Shown: positions 34,832 through 42,032 of the stretch, in pieces
Position numbering within the stretch: the first letter of the stretch is position 1
Layout of the letters: each line of letters begins with the position of its first letter
Source: CANJBX01 sp035556735
Lineage (GTDB): Bacteria; Pseudomonadota; Alphaproteobacteria; Rhizobiales; Xanthobacteraceae
Assembly (NCBI GenBank): GCA_035556735.1
Contig: DATMFF010000002.1
Coordinates: 372,001 to 436,000 of the forward strand
Direction of reading: 5' to 3'
DNA length: 64,000 nt
Translations under genes and position numbers: made by a program
Notes under the pieces: generated by a model
What the model saw: the letters and a program-made list of their open reading frames with translations, nothing else
What the model was told of the DNA's origin: nothing
Database searches by the model: none

Positions 34832-34879
34832 TTCAAGCCTGCGGCGCGGTTTCAAGCAACAGGAACAAGGCGCTTGAAA
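34832..34879. promoter_or_regulatory. Three TTCAAGC boxes in the divergent promoter, candidate operator
   Basis: Two direct TTCAAGC boxes (34832-34838 and 34851-34857) are followed by an inverted GCTTGAA (34872-34878). The last two form TTTCAAGC-N14-GCTTGAAA. They lie in the 149-bp region between the molybdenum hydroxylase operon and the FAH-family gene, so one regulator could control both. No regulator gene is adjacent. Confidence 0.5.
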
Positions 34880-34929
34880 AGGCCGCTCGGGCAGTGTTTC
34901 CCTGCGACGCGAAAAGCGAGGTGAAGAAA

Positions 34930-35796
34930 ATGCGATTGGCATCCTATGTGGCGCGTGGACGGACGAGCTTCGGCGTGATCCAGGGCGACGGCATCGTCGA
35001 CCTGCGCCTGCGGCTGGGCTCGCGCTTCCCCACGCTGCTCGACCTGTTGCGCGCGGGCGCGCTCGACGAGATCAAGCCGCTGGTGGAGGGGATGCGCGCG
35101 GATTTTCCGCTCGCCGAGGTGGAGCTGCTGCCGCCCGTGCTGGCGCCCGAGAAGATCCTCTGCATCGGCATCAACTACAATCGCGAGTCCGAGTACAAGG
35201 GCGAGAACCCGATCGCGACCAGCGGCTATTGCAGCATGTTCTTTCGCACGCCCGGCTCGCTGGTCGGCCATAACCAGCCGATCCTGCTGCCGCCGGAATC
35301 CGAGCAGCTCGACTACGAGGGCGAGATCGCGCTGATCATCGGCAAGGAAGGACGGCGCATCCCGAAGGACCAGGCGCTCGGCTACATCGCGGGCTTCACC
35401 CTGTGCAACGAGGGGTGTCTGCGCGACTGGATGCGCCACGGCAAGTTCAACGTCACGCAGGGCAAGAACTTCGACGCCTCCGGCAGCCTCGGCCCGTGGA
35501 TGGTGACGACCGACGAGCTCGATCCCAGGCGCAATCTGCACCTGACCACCAAGGTCAACGGCGAATTGCGCCAGGACACCACGACCTCGCTGATGATCCT
35601 CTCCTACGCGGACCTCATCGCCTACATCAGCGCCTTCACCACGCTGAAGCCCGGCGACGTGATTCCCACCGGTACGCCCGTCGGCACCGGCATGGGGTTC
35701 GATCCGCCCAAGTGGCTCAAGGCCGGCGACGTGGTCGAGATCGAGGTGCCGGAGATCGGCGTCCTGCGCAACGAAGTCGTGGCGGAGCAGGCGTGA
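34930..35796 (+). CDS. Fumarylacetoacetate hydrolase-family protein
   Basis: The 288-residue product matches the FAH C-terminal fold: KILCIGINYNRESEYKGENP, metal ligands in QLDYEGEIALIIGKEGRRIP, GYIAGFTLCNEGCLRDWMRH, and PGDVIPTGTPVGTGMGFDPP. Family members cleave or decarboxylate beta-dicarbonyls and act late in aromatic degradation. The ATG at 34930 has GAGGTGAAG upstream; a longer frame from 34894 lacks support. It is divergent from the molybdenum hydroxylase operon, a context suggesting a shared aromatic or N-heterocycle pathway. Confidence 0.9.
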   Translation: MRLASYVARGRTSFGVIQGDGIVDLRLRLGSRFPTLLDLLRAGALDEIKPLVEGMRADFPLAEVELLPPVLAPEKILCIGINYNRESEYKGENPIATSGYCSMFFRTPGSLVGHNQPILLPPESEQLDYEGEIALIIGKEGRRIPKDQALGYIAGFTLCNEGCLRDWMRHGKFNVTQGKNFDASGSLGPWMVTTDELDPRRNLHLTTKVNGELRQDTTTSLMILSYADLIAYISAFTTLKPGDVIPTGTPVGTGMGFDPPKWLKAGDVVEIEVPEIGVLRNEVVAEQA

Positions 35797-35864
35797 GGCC
35801 GGCGCACCCTTCGCCGACGACTGCATATGGATATCTGTGGTGACACCTGCCTCTCATAGATCTG

Positions 35865-35910
35865 CAGCCCCTGACCCGCCGCACGCAGCGCGGCGGGCGA
35901 GGGGGTGCGG
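35865..35910. repeat. Dispersed GC-rich hairpin repeat (CCGCCGC...GCGGCGG type)
   Basis: CCCCTGACCCGCCGCACGC followed by AGCGCGGCGGGCGAGGGGGT forms an imperfect hairpin in the 140-bp gap before aroE. It matches the second half of the element at 43530-43585. Only this and no coding frame is seen in the gap. Confidence 0.7.
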
Positions 35911-35937
35911 ACGTCCGCATTTTAGAAATCTGCCTTC

Positions 35938-36774
35938 ATGTCCGACATCCGCAGAGCCTGTGTGATCGGCTGGCCGGCCGGGCATTCGCGCTCGCCGCTC
36001 ATCCATAATTACTGGATCAGGCAGCACGGCCTGTCCGGCGAATACCGCCAGGAAGCCGTGCCGCCCGAGCGCTTCGCCGAGTTCGTGCGCCATCTCGCAC
36101 AGCACGGCTATGTCGGCGCCAACGTCACGATTCCGCACAAGGAGGCGGCGCTCGCGCTTTCGCAGCCGGACGCGCGCGCGAGCGCGGTCGGCGCCGCCAA
36201 TACGCTCTGGCTCGCCGATGGCGCGCTCAAATCCACCAACACTGATGTCGAAGGTTTCCTCGCCAACCTCGACCACTCTGCGCCGGACTGGTCGCGCACG
36301 GGCGAGGCGCTGGTGCTCGGGGCGGGCGGCTCGGCGCGCGCCGTCGTGTTCGGGCTGATCGAGCGCGGCATCGCGCGGGTGTACGTCGCCAACCGCACCA
36401 TCGAGCGCGCGCAGGCGCTGCGCGAGCGCTTCGGCGACAAGGTCCATCCCGTCCCGTGGGACGCGATCCCGGCGCGGATGGCCGGCGCGGGCCTTTTGGT
36501 CAACACCACGTCGCTCGGCATGAAGGGGCAGCCGCCGCTCGAGATCGACCTTGCGCCGCTGCCCGCGGACGCAGTCGTCGCCGACCTCGTCTATGTGCCG
36601 CTGCGCACAACGCTGCTGCGCGCCGCCGACGCGCGCTCCCTCGCCACCGCCGACGGGCTCGGCATGCTGCTGCATCAGGCGGTGCGCGGCTTCTCGCTCT
36701 GGTTCGGCGTGACGCCCGCCGTCACCGCCGAGCTGCGTGCGCTCGTCGAAGCCGACCTCCTCGCCAGATCCTGA
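35938..36774 (+). CDS. aroE: Shikimate dehydrogenase
   Basis: AroE reduces 3-dehydroshikimate to shikimate with NADPH in aromatic amino acid synthesis. The 278-residue product has the substrate site CVIGWPAGHSRSPLIHNYW, the catalytic Lys/Asp region GANVTIPHKEAALAL and KSTNTDVEGFLANL, the NADP loop LVLGAGGSARAVVFGL, and LVNTTSLGMKGQP. In many relatives aroE sits with maf, coaE and dnaQ; here it stands alone between the FAH gene and a small exported protein. It could be the housekeeping enzyme or a quinate/shikimate paralogue. Confidence 0.92.
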   Translation: MSDIRRACVIGWPAGHSRSPLIHNYWIRQHGLSGEYRQEAVPPERFAEFVRHLAQHGYVGANVTIPHKEAALALSQPDARASAVGAANTLWLADGALKSTNTDVEGFLANLDHSAPDWSRTGEALVLGAGGSARAVVFGLIERGIARVYVANRTIERAQALRERFGDKVHPVPWDAIPARMAGAGLLVNTTSLGMKGQPPLEIDLAPLPADAVVADLVYVPLRTTLLRAADARSLATADGLGMLLHQAVRGFSLWFGVTPAVTAELRALVEADLLARS

Positions 36775-36923
36775 CCCCGCTGACGGCCGCAAGCCGGCAG
36801 TCACAAGGTCGCGCGCTCACGTGCTCGTGAGCGTCTGCGCGTCGTCGCCGTGGAATAAGCCGGCCTTGATCGGGTTCGCCACAGGTCGGGCGCCATCGGA
36901 TGCCGCTCATAGGGAGGACGAGC

Positions 36924-37547
36924 ATGCGCACACTGACACGTCGCACCGCGGCGCTGGCCGCGGTGACTCTGATCGCCGCAACCTCCGCCGCCTTGGCGCA
37001 GCCGGCCAATCCGCCCACGCGGGTGCGCGGCACCATCGAGAAGGTCGACGGCGCCACGATGACCGTGAAGCTGGCCAACGGCCAGGACGCCACCATCAAG
37101 CTCACCGACAATGCGCGCGTGCTCGGCGTGCAGAAGGTCGGCATCGACGAGGTCAAGGTCGGCAGCTATGTCGGCGTCTCGTCCATGCCGCAGACCGACG
37201 GCAGCCAGAAGGCGATGCACGTCCACATCTTCCCCGACGCGATGCGCGGCGTGGCGGAAGGCCATTTCCCCTGGGACAACCGCCCCGGCGCGATGATGAC
37301 CAATGCCGCCGTCGAGACCACCGTCGCCGGCAACGACGGCCGCACGCTGACGGTGAAATACAAGACCGGCGAACAGAAAATCGTCGTGCCGCCCGAGGCG
37401 GTGATCGTGAAGTACGTTCCCGGCGATCGTGCCGAGCTCAAGCCGGGCGCCAGGATCTTCATCGCGGCCGCGCAGCGCCTGGGAGACGGCACGCTGAGCG
37501 CGATGAGCGTGGCGGTCGGCCGCGACGGCCTCACCCCGCCGATGTGA
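36924..37547 (+). CDS. Exported beta-rich protein, DUF5666-like
   Basis: The 207-residue product starts MRTLTRRTAALAAVTLIAAT with a signal peptide ending ALAQ. The rest is two OB/barrel-like repeats with VRGTIEKVDGATMTVKLANG in the first and TTVAGNDGRTLTVKYKTGEQ in the second, of the type seen in DUF5666 proteins. GGGAGGACGAGC precedes the ATG. It is likely periplasmic. The biochemical role is unknown. Confidence 0.7.
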   Translation: MRTLTRRTAALAAVTLIAATSAALAQPANPPTRVRGTIEKVDGATMTVKLANGQDATIKLTDNARVLGVQKVGIDEVKVGSYVGVSSMPQTDGSQKAMHVHIFPDAMRGVAEGHFPWDNRPGAMMTNAAVETTVAGNDGRTLTVKYKTGEQKIVVPPEAVIVKYVPGDRAELKPGARIFIAAAQRLGDGTLSAMSVAVGRDGLTPPM

Positions 37548-37572
37548 CCGGCGTGTCGCCGGCGTGCGCGAC

Positions 37573-37603
37573 CGGGATGCCCCCGCCCGGACGGGGCATC
37601 CCG
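37573..37603. terminator. Hairpin CGGGATGCCCC/GGGGCATCCCG, possible terminator without U-tract
   Basis: A perfect 11-bp stem (37573-37583 with 37593-37603) with a 9-nt loop lies 26 bp after the exported-protein gene. There is no run of T, so intrinsic termination is doubtful; it may stabilise the mRNA 3' end. The rest of the 227-bp gap up to 37775 holds nothing else I can name. Confidence 0.5.
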
Positions 37604-37774
37604 TAACCGCTCGCGCTGGCGGATCGCCGGGAGCTTCGTGGTGCCGATCTCGCTCGGGAGCGACGGTTGCGCTCGTGCGCCGACCGCCCCGATATCGCTT
37701 GAGCTATGTCAAGCAGAGCGCCGCGCCGGCATGCCACCTATCCATGGCTCAACATGCCTTGAAGGGAGAGCATC

Positions 37775-38377
37775 ATGCCCGCGCAAAGCAGCGTTCATTT
37801 TTATCTCAATTGGGCCAAAGAGCGGATCGACGAGATGGATGCCGTGTTGGCGTCGCTCGAGGGCAAGACCGGTGAGATCGAAGCTGATCTTCGCACAAGG
37901 GCCGACCGGGCCCTCGCAGATCTGCGCGAGAAGCGCGACGATTTCCAAAATCTCGTCAAGAAGCAGTCGGAGTCCAACGAAGCGGCCTGGATCAGCACGA
38001 AAGCCAAGCTGGATGCCGACTGGGGGCGCTTCGAAGCCGACCTGCGACGATACGTCGAAAGCTTCGGCAAGCACATCAGGCAGCAGCAATCGATCTTTCA
38101 GCTCCAGGCCGACGCCCAGTTGAAGGCTTGGCGTGACGCCGCTGACAGTCTTTCTGCCGCCGCGCAGGAATTCGCAACGGAACGCCGCGGCGACATCGAC
38201 GCTACGGTGACGCGCATGAAGGCCGAAGCGGGCGCGGCAGAGGAAAGGCTCCGCAAGCTGAGCCAAGCGGGGACGGAATCCTGGTCTGTGCTGATGACGG
38301 CCCTGAACGAAACACGCGCGGTCTTCGATCGCGCCAATCAGTCTGCCCGCGAGGCTTTCAAGAAAGCGGCGGCCTGA
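37775..38377 (+). CDS. Helical coiled-coil protein upstream of YqjD/YqjE-like genes
   Basis: The 200-residue product is Ala/Glu/Lys/Arg-rich and almost wholly helical (WAKERIDEMDAVLASLEGKT, RADRALADLREKRDDFQNLV), with no signal peptide or membrane helix. It resembles apolipoprotein-like or phasin-like amphipathic helix proteins. GGGAGAG precedes the ATG. The next two genes encode a DUF883-like and a YqjE-like membrane protein, so it may be the soluble partner of an envelope stress cluster. No specific function is recognised. Confidence 0.65.
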   Translation: MPAQSSVHFYLNWAKERIDEMDAVLASLEGKTGEIEADLRTRADRALADLREKRDDFQNLVKKQSESNEAAWISTKAKLDADWGRFEADLRRYVESFGKHIRQQQSIFQLQADAQLKAWRDAADSLSAAAQEFATERRGDIDATVTRMKAEAGAAEERLRKLSQAGTESWSVLMTALNETRAVFDRANQSAREAFKKAAA

Positions 38378-38458
38378 GTGCGGGGCGGCGGGCTTGCGCC
38401 CGTCGCGTCCGGCTTTGCAACGCGCGCACCACCGCCTGAATCCTGAATGGAGAATACC

Positions 38459-38788
38459 GTGCCCGCTGACCCCGTGCTCACGCGCGAGCTGCAGTCCTTG
38501 CACGAGGAGATATCCGCCTCCCGGCGTGCACGCGCGGCGTCTCTCCCGTCGGGCGAGCCGCGCGCGGACGAGGGAAGTGCGGCCGGCCCCGGCGCGGCTG
38601 CCCCGGCTCCCACGCCGGACGAGGCCGCGGACGAGCGGTTGCTGCGCGACGAGGTTCACGCGTTCCTCGACGAGGTCACGCAGATCTTCAAGGACGCCGA
38701 GAAGAATGTATCTGCTCATCCGACCGCCAGCGTGATGGGAGCGCTGGTGCTCGGGATCTTGATCGGCCGCCTCCTTGGCCGACGCTGA
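38459..38788 (+). CDS. DUF883/YqjD-ElaB-like membrane protein
   Basis: The product is about 109 residues: a helical N-terminus, a Pro/Ala-rich middle, a helix RLLRDEVHAFLDEVTQIFKD, and a C-terminal membrane helix with the glycine-zipper-like end GALVLGILIGRLLGRR typical of YqjD/ElaB. E. coli YqjD is a tail-anchored stationary-phase protein that binds ribosomes. I favour a GTG start at 38459 (GGAGA six nt upstream); an ATG at 38447 would add four residues without a good ribosome site. Confidence 0.75.
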   Translation: MPADPVLTRELQSLHEEISASRRARAASLPSGEPRADEGSAAGPGAAAPAPTPDEAADERLLRDEVHAFLDEVTQIFKDAEKNVSAHPTASVMGALVLGILIGRLLGRR

Positions 38789-38840
38789 CGCGGGATGCCG
38801 TCATACGTCATCCCGACGCATCATCTGATGGAGCCACGAC

Positions 38841-39341
38841 ATGATCGACAACGTTGTTCGCGACCTTCAGGTCCTGTGGAAGGCCGACGCGCTGATCGGG
38901 AAGATCTGGCTCAATGTCATCGCGCGACGGTCGGGCCTGTTCGCGTTCGCCGGCCTGATCGCGGTGTTTGGGCTCGGGATGGCCAACGTGGCGGGATTCT
39001 ACGGGCTGCAGCCGTCCTGGGGCTCGGTCTGGGCCGCCACGATGGTCGCGGCCGCCGACTTCGTCCTTGCGGCGGTCATCGCCCTCCTGGCGCGCAGCGC
39101 CAAGCCCGGACCCGAGATCGAACTCGCCCTCGAGGTTCGCAAGATGGCTGTGGAGTCGCTTCAGGCGGACACGCGCGACCTGAAAATCACGGTCGACATG
39201 CTCGGCCATGACATGCGTCAGGCCAAGGACGCGATCGCGGGCTTCGTCCACAATCCCCTGAGCGTCGCGACCGACAAGCTTCTTGTTCCGGCGGCCCTGT
39301 CGATCATTCGTGGCCTGCGCGCGAAGAAGGATGGCGTCTGA
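38841..39341 (+). CDS. YqjE/holin-superfamily-like membrane protein
   Basis: The 166-residue product has two membrane helices (LFAFAGLIAVFGLGMANVAG and AATMVAAADFVLAAVIALLA) joined by a short loop, then a helical C-terminal half. This fits the YqjE/Phage_holin_3_6-like family that partners YqjD. GGAG lies seven nt before the ATG. It is the last gene of a three-gene rightward cluster. Confidence 0.7.
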   Translation: MIDNVVRDLQVLWKADALIGKIWLNVIARRSGLFAFAGLIAVFGLGMANVAGFYGLQPSWGSVWAATMVAAADFVLAAVIALLARSAKPGPEIELALEVRKMAVESLQADTRDLKITVDMLGHDMRQAKDAIAGFVHNPLSVATDKLLVPAALSIIRGLRAKKDGV

Positions 39342-39456
39342 TCGGCCCGGCCACGCGGGGGGAGGGGAAACGTCCCGCGCCGCGATACTCACTCTGCTTC
39401 TTTCGTAGGCACGGCATCTCAAAGACCCTGATTAAATTTGCGGCAGAGACGTGGGG

Positions 39457-39475
39457 CTGCGCATGGTTTGCGCAG
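39457..39475. promoter_or_regulatory. Palindrome CTGCGCA-N5-TGCGCAG upstream of the cyanate operon, candidate NtrC-type enhancer
   Basis: A perfect 7-bp inverted repeat with a 5-bp TGGTT spacer lies about 82 bp upstream of the sigma-54 promoter. Read as TGCGC-N7-GCGCA it has the 17-bp geometry of NtrC sites (TGCAC-N7-GTGCA). The distance fits an enhancer. Its outer hexamers are shared with the urt palindrome at 9912-9932. Confidence 0.5.
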
Positions 39476-39555
39476 CGAGCGTCGCAAGGCCGCGCAGCCG
39501 TGTCGTAATCATTTGAAAAATCACGTGAATCTTCCGGGTGCCAACCGGCGGCCGA

Positions 39556-39571
39556 TGGCACATGCATTGCA
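39556..39571 (+). promoter_or_regulatory. Sigma-54 (RpoN) -24/-12 promoter of the cyanate operon
   Basis: TGGCAC-N5-TTGCA is a perfect RpoN consensus with correct spacing, 55 bp upstream of the binding-protein ATG. It implies nitrogen-starvation control of cyanate uptake and hydrolysis. The rest of the 284-bp region upstream holds the palindrome above and nothing else I can name. Confidence 0.85.
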
Positions 39572-39625
39572 AGCACCCTCGCCGAGCCCGCCGCAAGCAA
39601 CGCGGCCAAACGGGGGAGCCTGTTC

Positions 39626-41002
39626 ATGTCCACCTTCGACAATCCGTTCGATCCCACGCGCCGGCTGACCGAAGGCTGCTCCTGCGGCCGCCACGCCAGC
39701 GAGGCCGACCATGCGCGCGAGGCGCAGTTGCAGTGCGCGGCGGTCGAGAGCGAAGACAAGCGTTATGAAGGTGTCGTCGCCTCCGCCGTCATGCGCGCGA
39801 TGTTCCCGCAGGACATGGCGCGACGCGCGTTCCTGAAATCCGTCGGCGCCTCGACGGCGCTCGCGGCCGTCTCGCAGTTCTTCCCGCTCAAGACCGCGAC
39901 CGAGGTGTTCGCGGCGGGCGGCGCGCTCGAGAAGAAGGACCTCAAGGTCGGCTTCATCCCGATCACCTGCGCCACGCCGATCATCATGGCGCATCCGATG
40001 GGCTTCTATTCCAAGCACGGGCTCAACGTCGACGTGATCAAGACCGCCGGTTGGGCAGTGGTGCGCGACAAGACCATCAACAAGGAATACGACGCCGCGC
40101 ACATGCTCTCGCCGATGCCGATCGCGATCACGCTCGGCGCGGGCTCCAATCCGCTCCCCTACACCATGCCCGCCGTGGAAAACATCAACGGCCAAGCCAT
40201 CACGTTGTCGATGAAGCACAAGGACAAGCGCGATCCGAAGTCGTGGAAGGGCTTCAAGTTTGCGGTGCCGTTCGACTATTCGATGCACAATTATCTGCTG
40301 CGCTATTATCTCGCGGAGCACGGGCTCGATCCGGATACCGACGTGCAGATCCGCGCGGTTCCGCCGCCCGAGATGGTCGCCAACCTGCGCGCCGACAACC
40401 TCGACGGCTTCCTCGCGCCCGACCCGGTGAACCAGCGCGCGGTCTATGACGGCGTCGGCTTCATCCACATCCTCTCGAAGGAGATCTGGGACCGGCACCC
40501 GTGCTGCGCCTTCGCGGCCTCGAAGGAGTTCGTCACGTCGTCGCCCAACACCTACGCGGCGTTGCTCAAGGCGATCATCGACGCCACCGCCTTCGCGACC
40601 AAGGCCGAGAACCGCAAGCAGATCGCCGAGGCGATCGCGCCCGCCAACTACCTCAACCAGCCGGTGACGGTGGTGGAGCAGGTCCTCACCGGCACCTTCG
40701 CCGACGGCCTCGGCAACGTGCGCAAGGTGCCGGACCGCATCGATTTCGATCCGTTCCCATGGGAGTCCTTTGCCGTGTGGATCATGACCCAGATGAAGCG
40801 CTGGGGCCAGATCAAGGGCGAGGTCGACTACGCCGGCGTCGCCAAGCAGGTGTTCCTGGCGACCGACACGTCCAAGCTCATGAAGGAGGTCGGGCTGACG
40901 CCGCCGACCTCGACCTCGAAGACCTTCGTCGTCATGGGCAAGACGTTCGATCCGGCCAAGCCCGACGAGTACGTCAAGAGCTTCGCCATCAAGCGGGCCT
41001 GA
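39626..41002 (+). CDS. Cyanate/nitrate-type ABC transporter substrate-binding protein
   Basis: The 458-residue product belongs to the NrtA/CmpA/CynA family: DLKVGFIPITCATPIIMAHP, YDAAHMLSPMPIAITLG, MKHKDKRDPKSWKGFKFAVP, and VPPPEMVANLRADNLDGF. A twin-arginine signal (MARRAFLKSVGAS, Arg66-Arg67) is preceded by an unusual 63-residue leader with a Cys-rich motif GCSCGRH (Cys18, Cys20, His23). The cotranscribed cyanase makes cyanate the likely ligand, though nitrate or bicarbonate cannot be excluded. It is followed by the palindromic repeat array. Confidence 0.85.
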   Translation: MSTFDNPFDPTRRLTEGCSCGRHASEADHAREAQLQCAAVESEDKRYEGVVASAVMRAMFPQDMARRAFLKSVGASTALAAVSQFFPLKTATEVFAAGGALEKKDLKVGFIPITCATPIIMAHPMGFYSKHGLNVDVIKTAGWAVVRDKTINKEYDAAHMLSPMPIAITLGAGSNPLPYTMPAVENINGQAITLSMKHKDKRDPKSWKGFKFAVPFDYSMHNYLLRYYLAEHGLDPDTDVQIRAVPPPEMVANLRADNLDGFLAPDPVNQRAVYDGVGFIHILSKEIWDRHPCCAFAASKEFVTSSPNTYAALLKAIIDATAFATKAENRKQIAEAIAPANYLNQPVTVVEQVLTGTFADGLGNVRKVPDRIDFDPFPWESFAVWIMTQMKRWGQIKGEVDYAGVAKQVFLATDTSKLMKEVGLTPPTSTSKTFVVMGKTFDPAKPDEYVKSFAIKRA

Positions 41003-41007
41003 ACAGC

Positions 41008-41162
41008 GCATGATCCCGAAAAGTGGCCATCGGTTTTCGGACGAGATCATGCGCAAGAGAAAGCATGATCCCGAAAAGTGGCCGCCGGTTTTCGGACGAG
41101 ATCATGCGCAAGAGGAAGCATGATCCCGAAAAGTGGCCACCGGTTTTCGGACGAGATCATGC
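41008..41162. repeat. Three tandem 45-bp palindromes with exact 55-bp period inside the cyanate operon
   Basis: Copies lie at 41008-41052, 41063-41107 and 41118-41162. Each starts GCATGATCCCGAAAAGTGGC and ends CGAGATCATGC, with a GCAAGARRAA-type 10-bp spacer. They differ at only a few central bases. The array starts 6 bp after the binding-protein stop and ends 28 bp before the permease ATG, so it is transcribed as part of the operon and could form three stacked hairpins. It is the same family as the array at 4377-4538. Confidence 0.93.
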
Positions 41163-41189
41163 GTGAGGCAAATTAGGGGAAGCCGGGAC

Positions 41190-42029
41190 ATGTCCGTTTC
41201 CATAGGAGTGCGCGCGACCATCCTGTCGGTCGTGCTGTTCATCGCCTTCCTGCTGGTGTGGCAGCTCGCCGTCAGCGGGTCGGGTCAGGTCGCGCAGATG
41301 GATCCCGAGTACGCCAAGCTCATGGGCGCCACCGCGACCCAGGGCAAGTCGGCGATGCCGGGTCCGCTCGAGGTCGGCGCCAAGCTGTTCGAACACCTGC
41401 GCCAGCCCTTCTACGACAAGGGCCCCAACGACAAGGGCGTCGGCGTCCAGCTCGCCTATTCGATCGCGCGCGTCGGCATCGGCTACCTGATCGCAGTGAT
41501 CGTTGCCGTTCCGATCGGCTTCCTCATCGGCATGTCGCCGCTGATGAGCCGCGCGCTCGATCCCTTCATCCAGGTGCTCAAGCCGATCTCGCCGCTCGCC
41601 TGGATGCCGCTCGCGCTCTACACCATCAAGGACTCGGGCCTGTCGTCGATCTTCGTGATCTTCATCTGCTCGGTCTGGCCGATGCTGATCAATACCGCGT
41701 TCGGCGTCGCCGCTGTGCGCAAGGAGTGGATCAACGTCGCGCGCACGCTCGAGGTCGGCACGTTCCGCCGCGCCTTCACGATCATCCTGCCGGCCGCCGC
41801 GCCGACGATCCTCACCGGCATGCGCATCTCGATCGGCATCGCCTGGCTGGTCATCGTCGCCGCCGAGATGCTCGTTGGCGGCACCGGCATCGGCTACTTC
41901 GTGTGGAACGAGTGGAACAACCTCTCCATCACCAACGTGATCAACGCGATCCTGCTGATCGGCGTCGTCGGCATGGTCCTCGACCAGGTCCTCGCGCGGC
42001 TCGCGCACCTCGTCACATTTCCGGAGTAA
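41190..42029 (+). CDS. Cyanate/nitrate-type ABC transporter permease
   Basis: The 279-residue product has about six membrane helices and the NrtB/CynB-type EAA loop: VLKPISPLAWMPLALYTIKD and TLEVGTFRRAFTIILPAAAP. The start at 41190 has AGGGGA upstream. It follows the repeat array and is 3 bp before the ATPase gene. Confidence 0.92.
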   Translation: MSVSIGVRATILSVVLFIAFLLVWQLAVSGSGQVAQMDPEYAKLMGATATQGKSAMPGPLEVGAKLFEHLRQPFYDKGPNDKGVGVQLAYSIARVGIGYLIAVIVAVPIGFLIGMSPLMSRALDPFIQVLKPISPLAWMPLALYTIKDSGLSSIFVIFICSVWPMLINTAFGVAAVRKEWINVARTLEVGTFRRAFTIILPAAAPTILTGMRISIGIAWLVIVAAEMLVGGTGIGYFVWNEWNNLSITNVINAILLIGVVGMVLDQVLARLAHLVTFPE

Positions 42030-42032
42030 GCC

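Noticed and set aside
41008..41162. CRISPR-like array in the cyanate operon
   Set aside because: Units are 45-bp palindromes with near-identical 10-bp spacers, no cas genes are nearby, and the family also occurs at 4.4 kb. It is an extragenic palindrome array.
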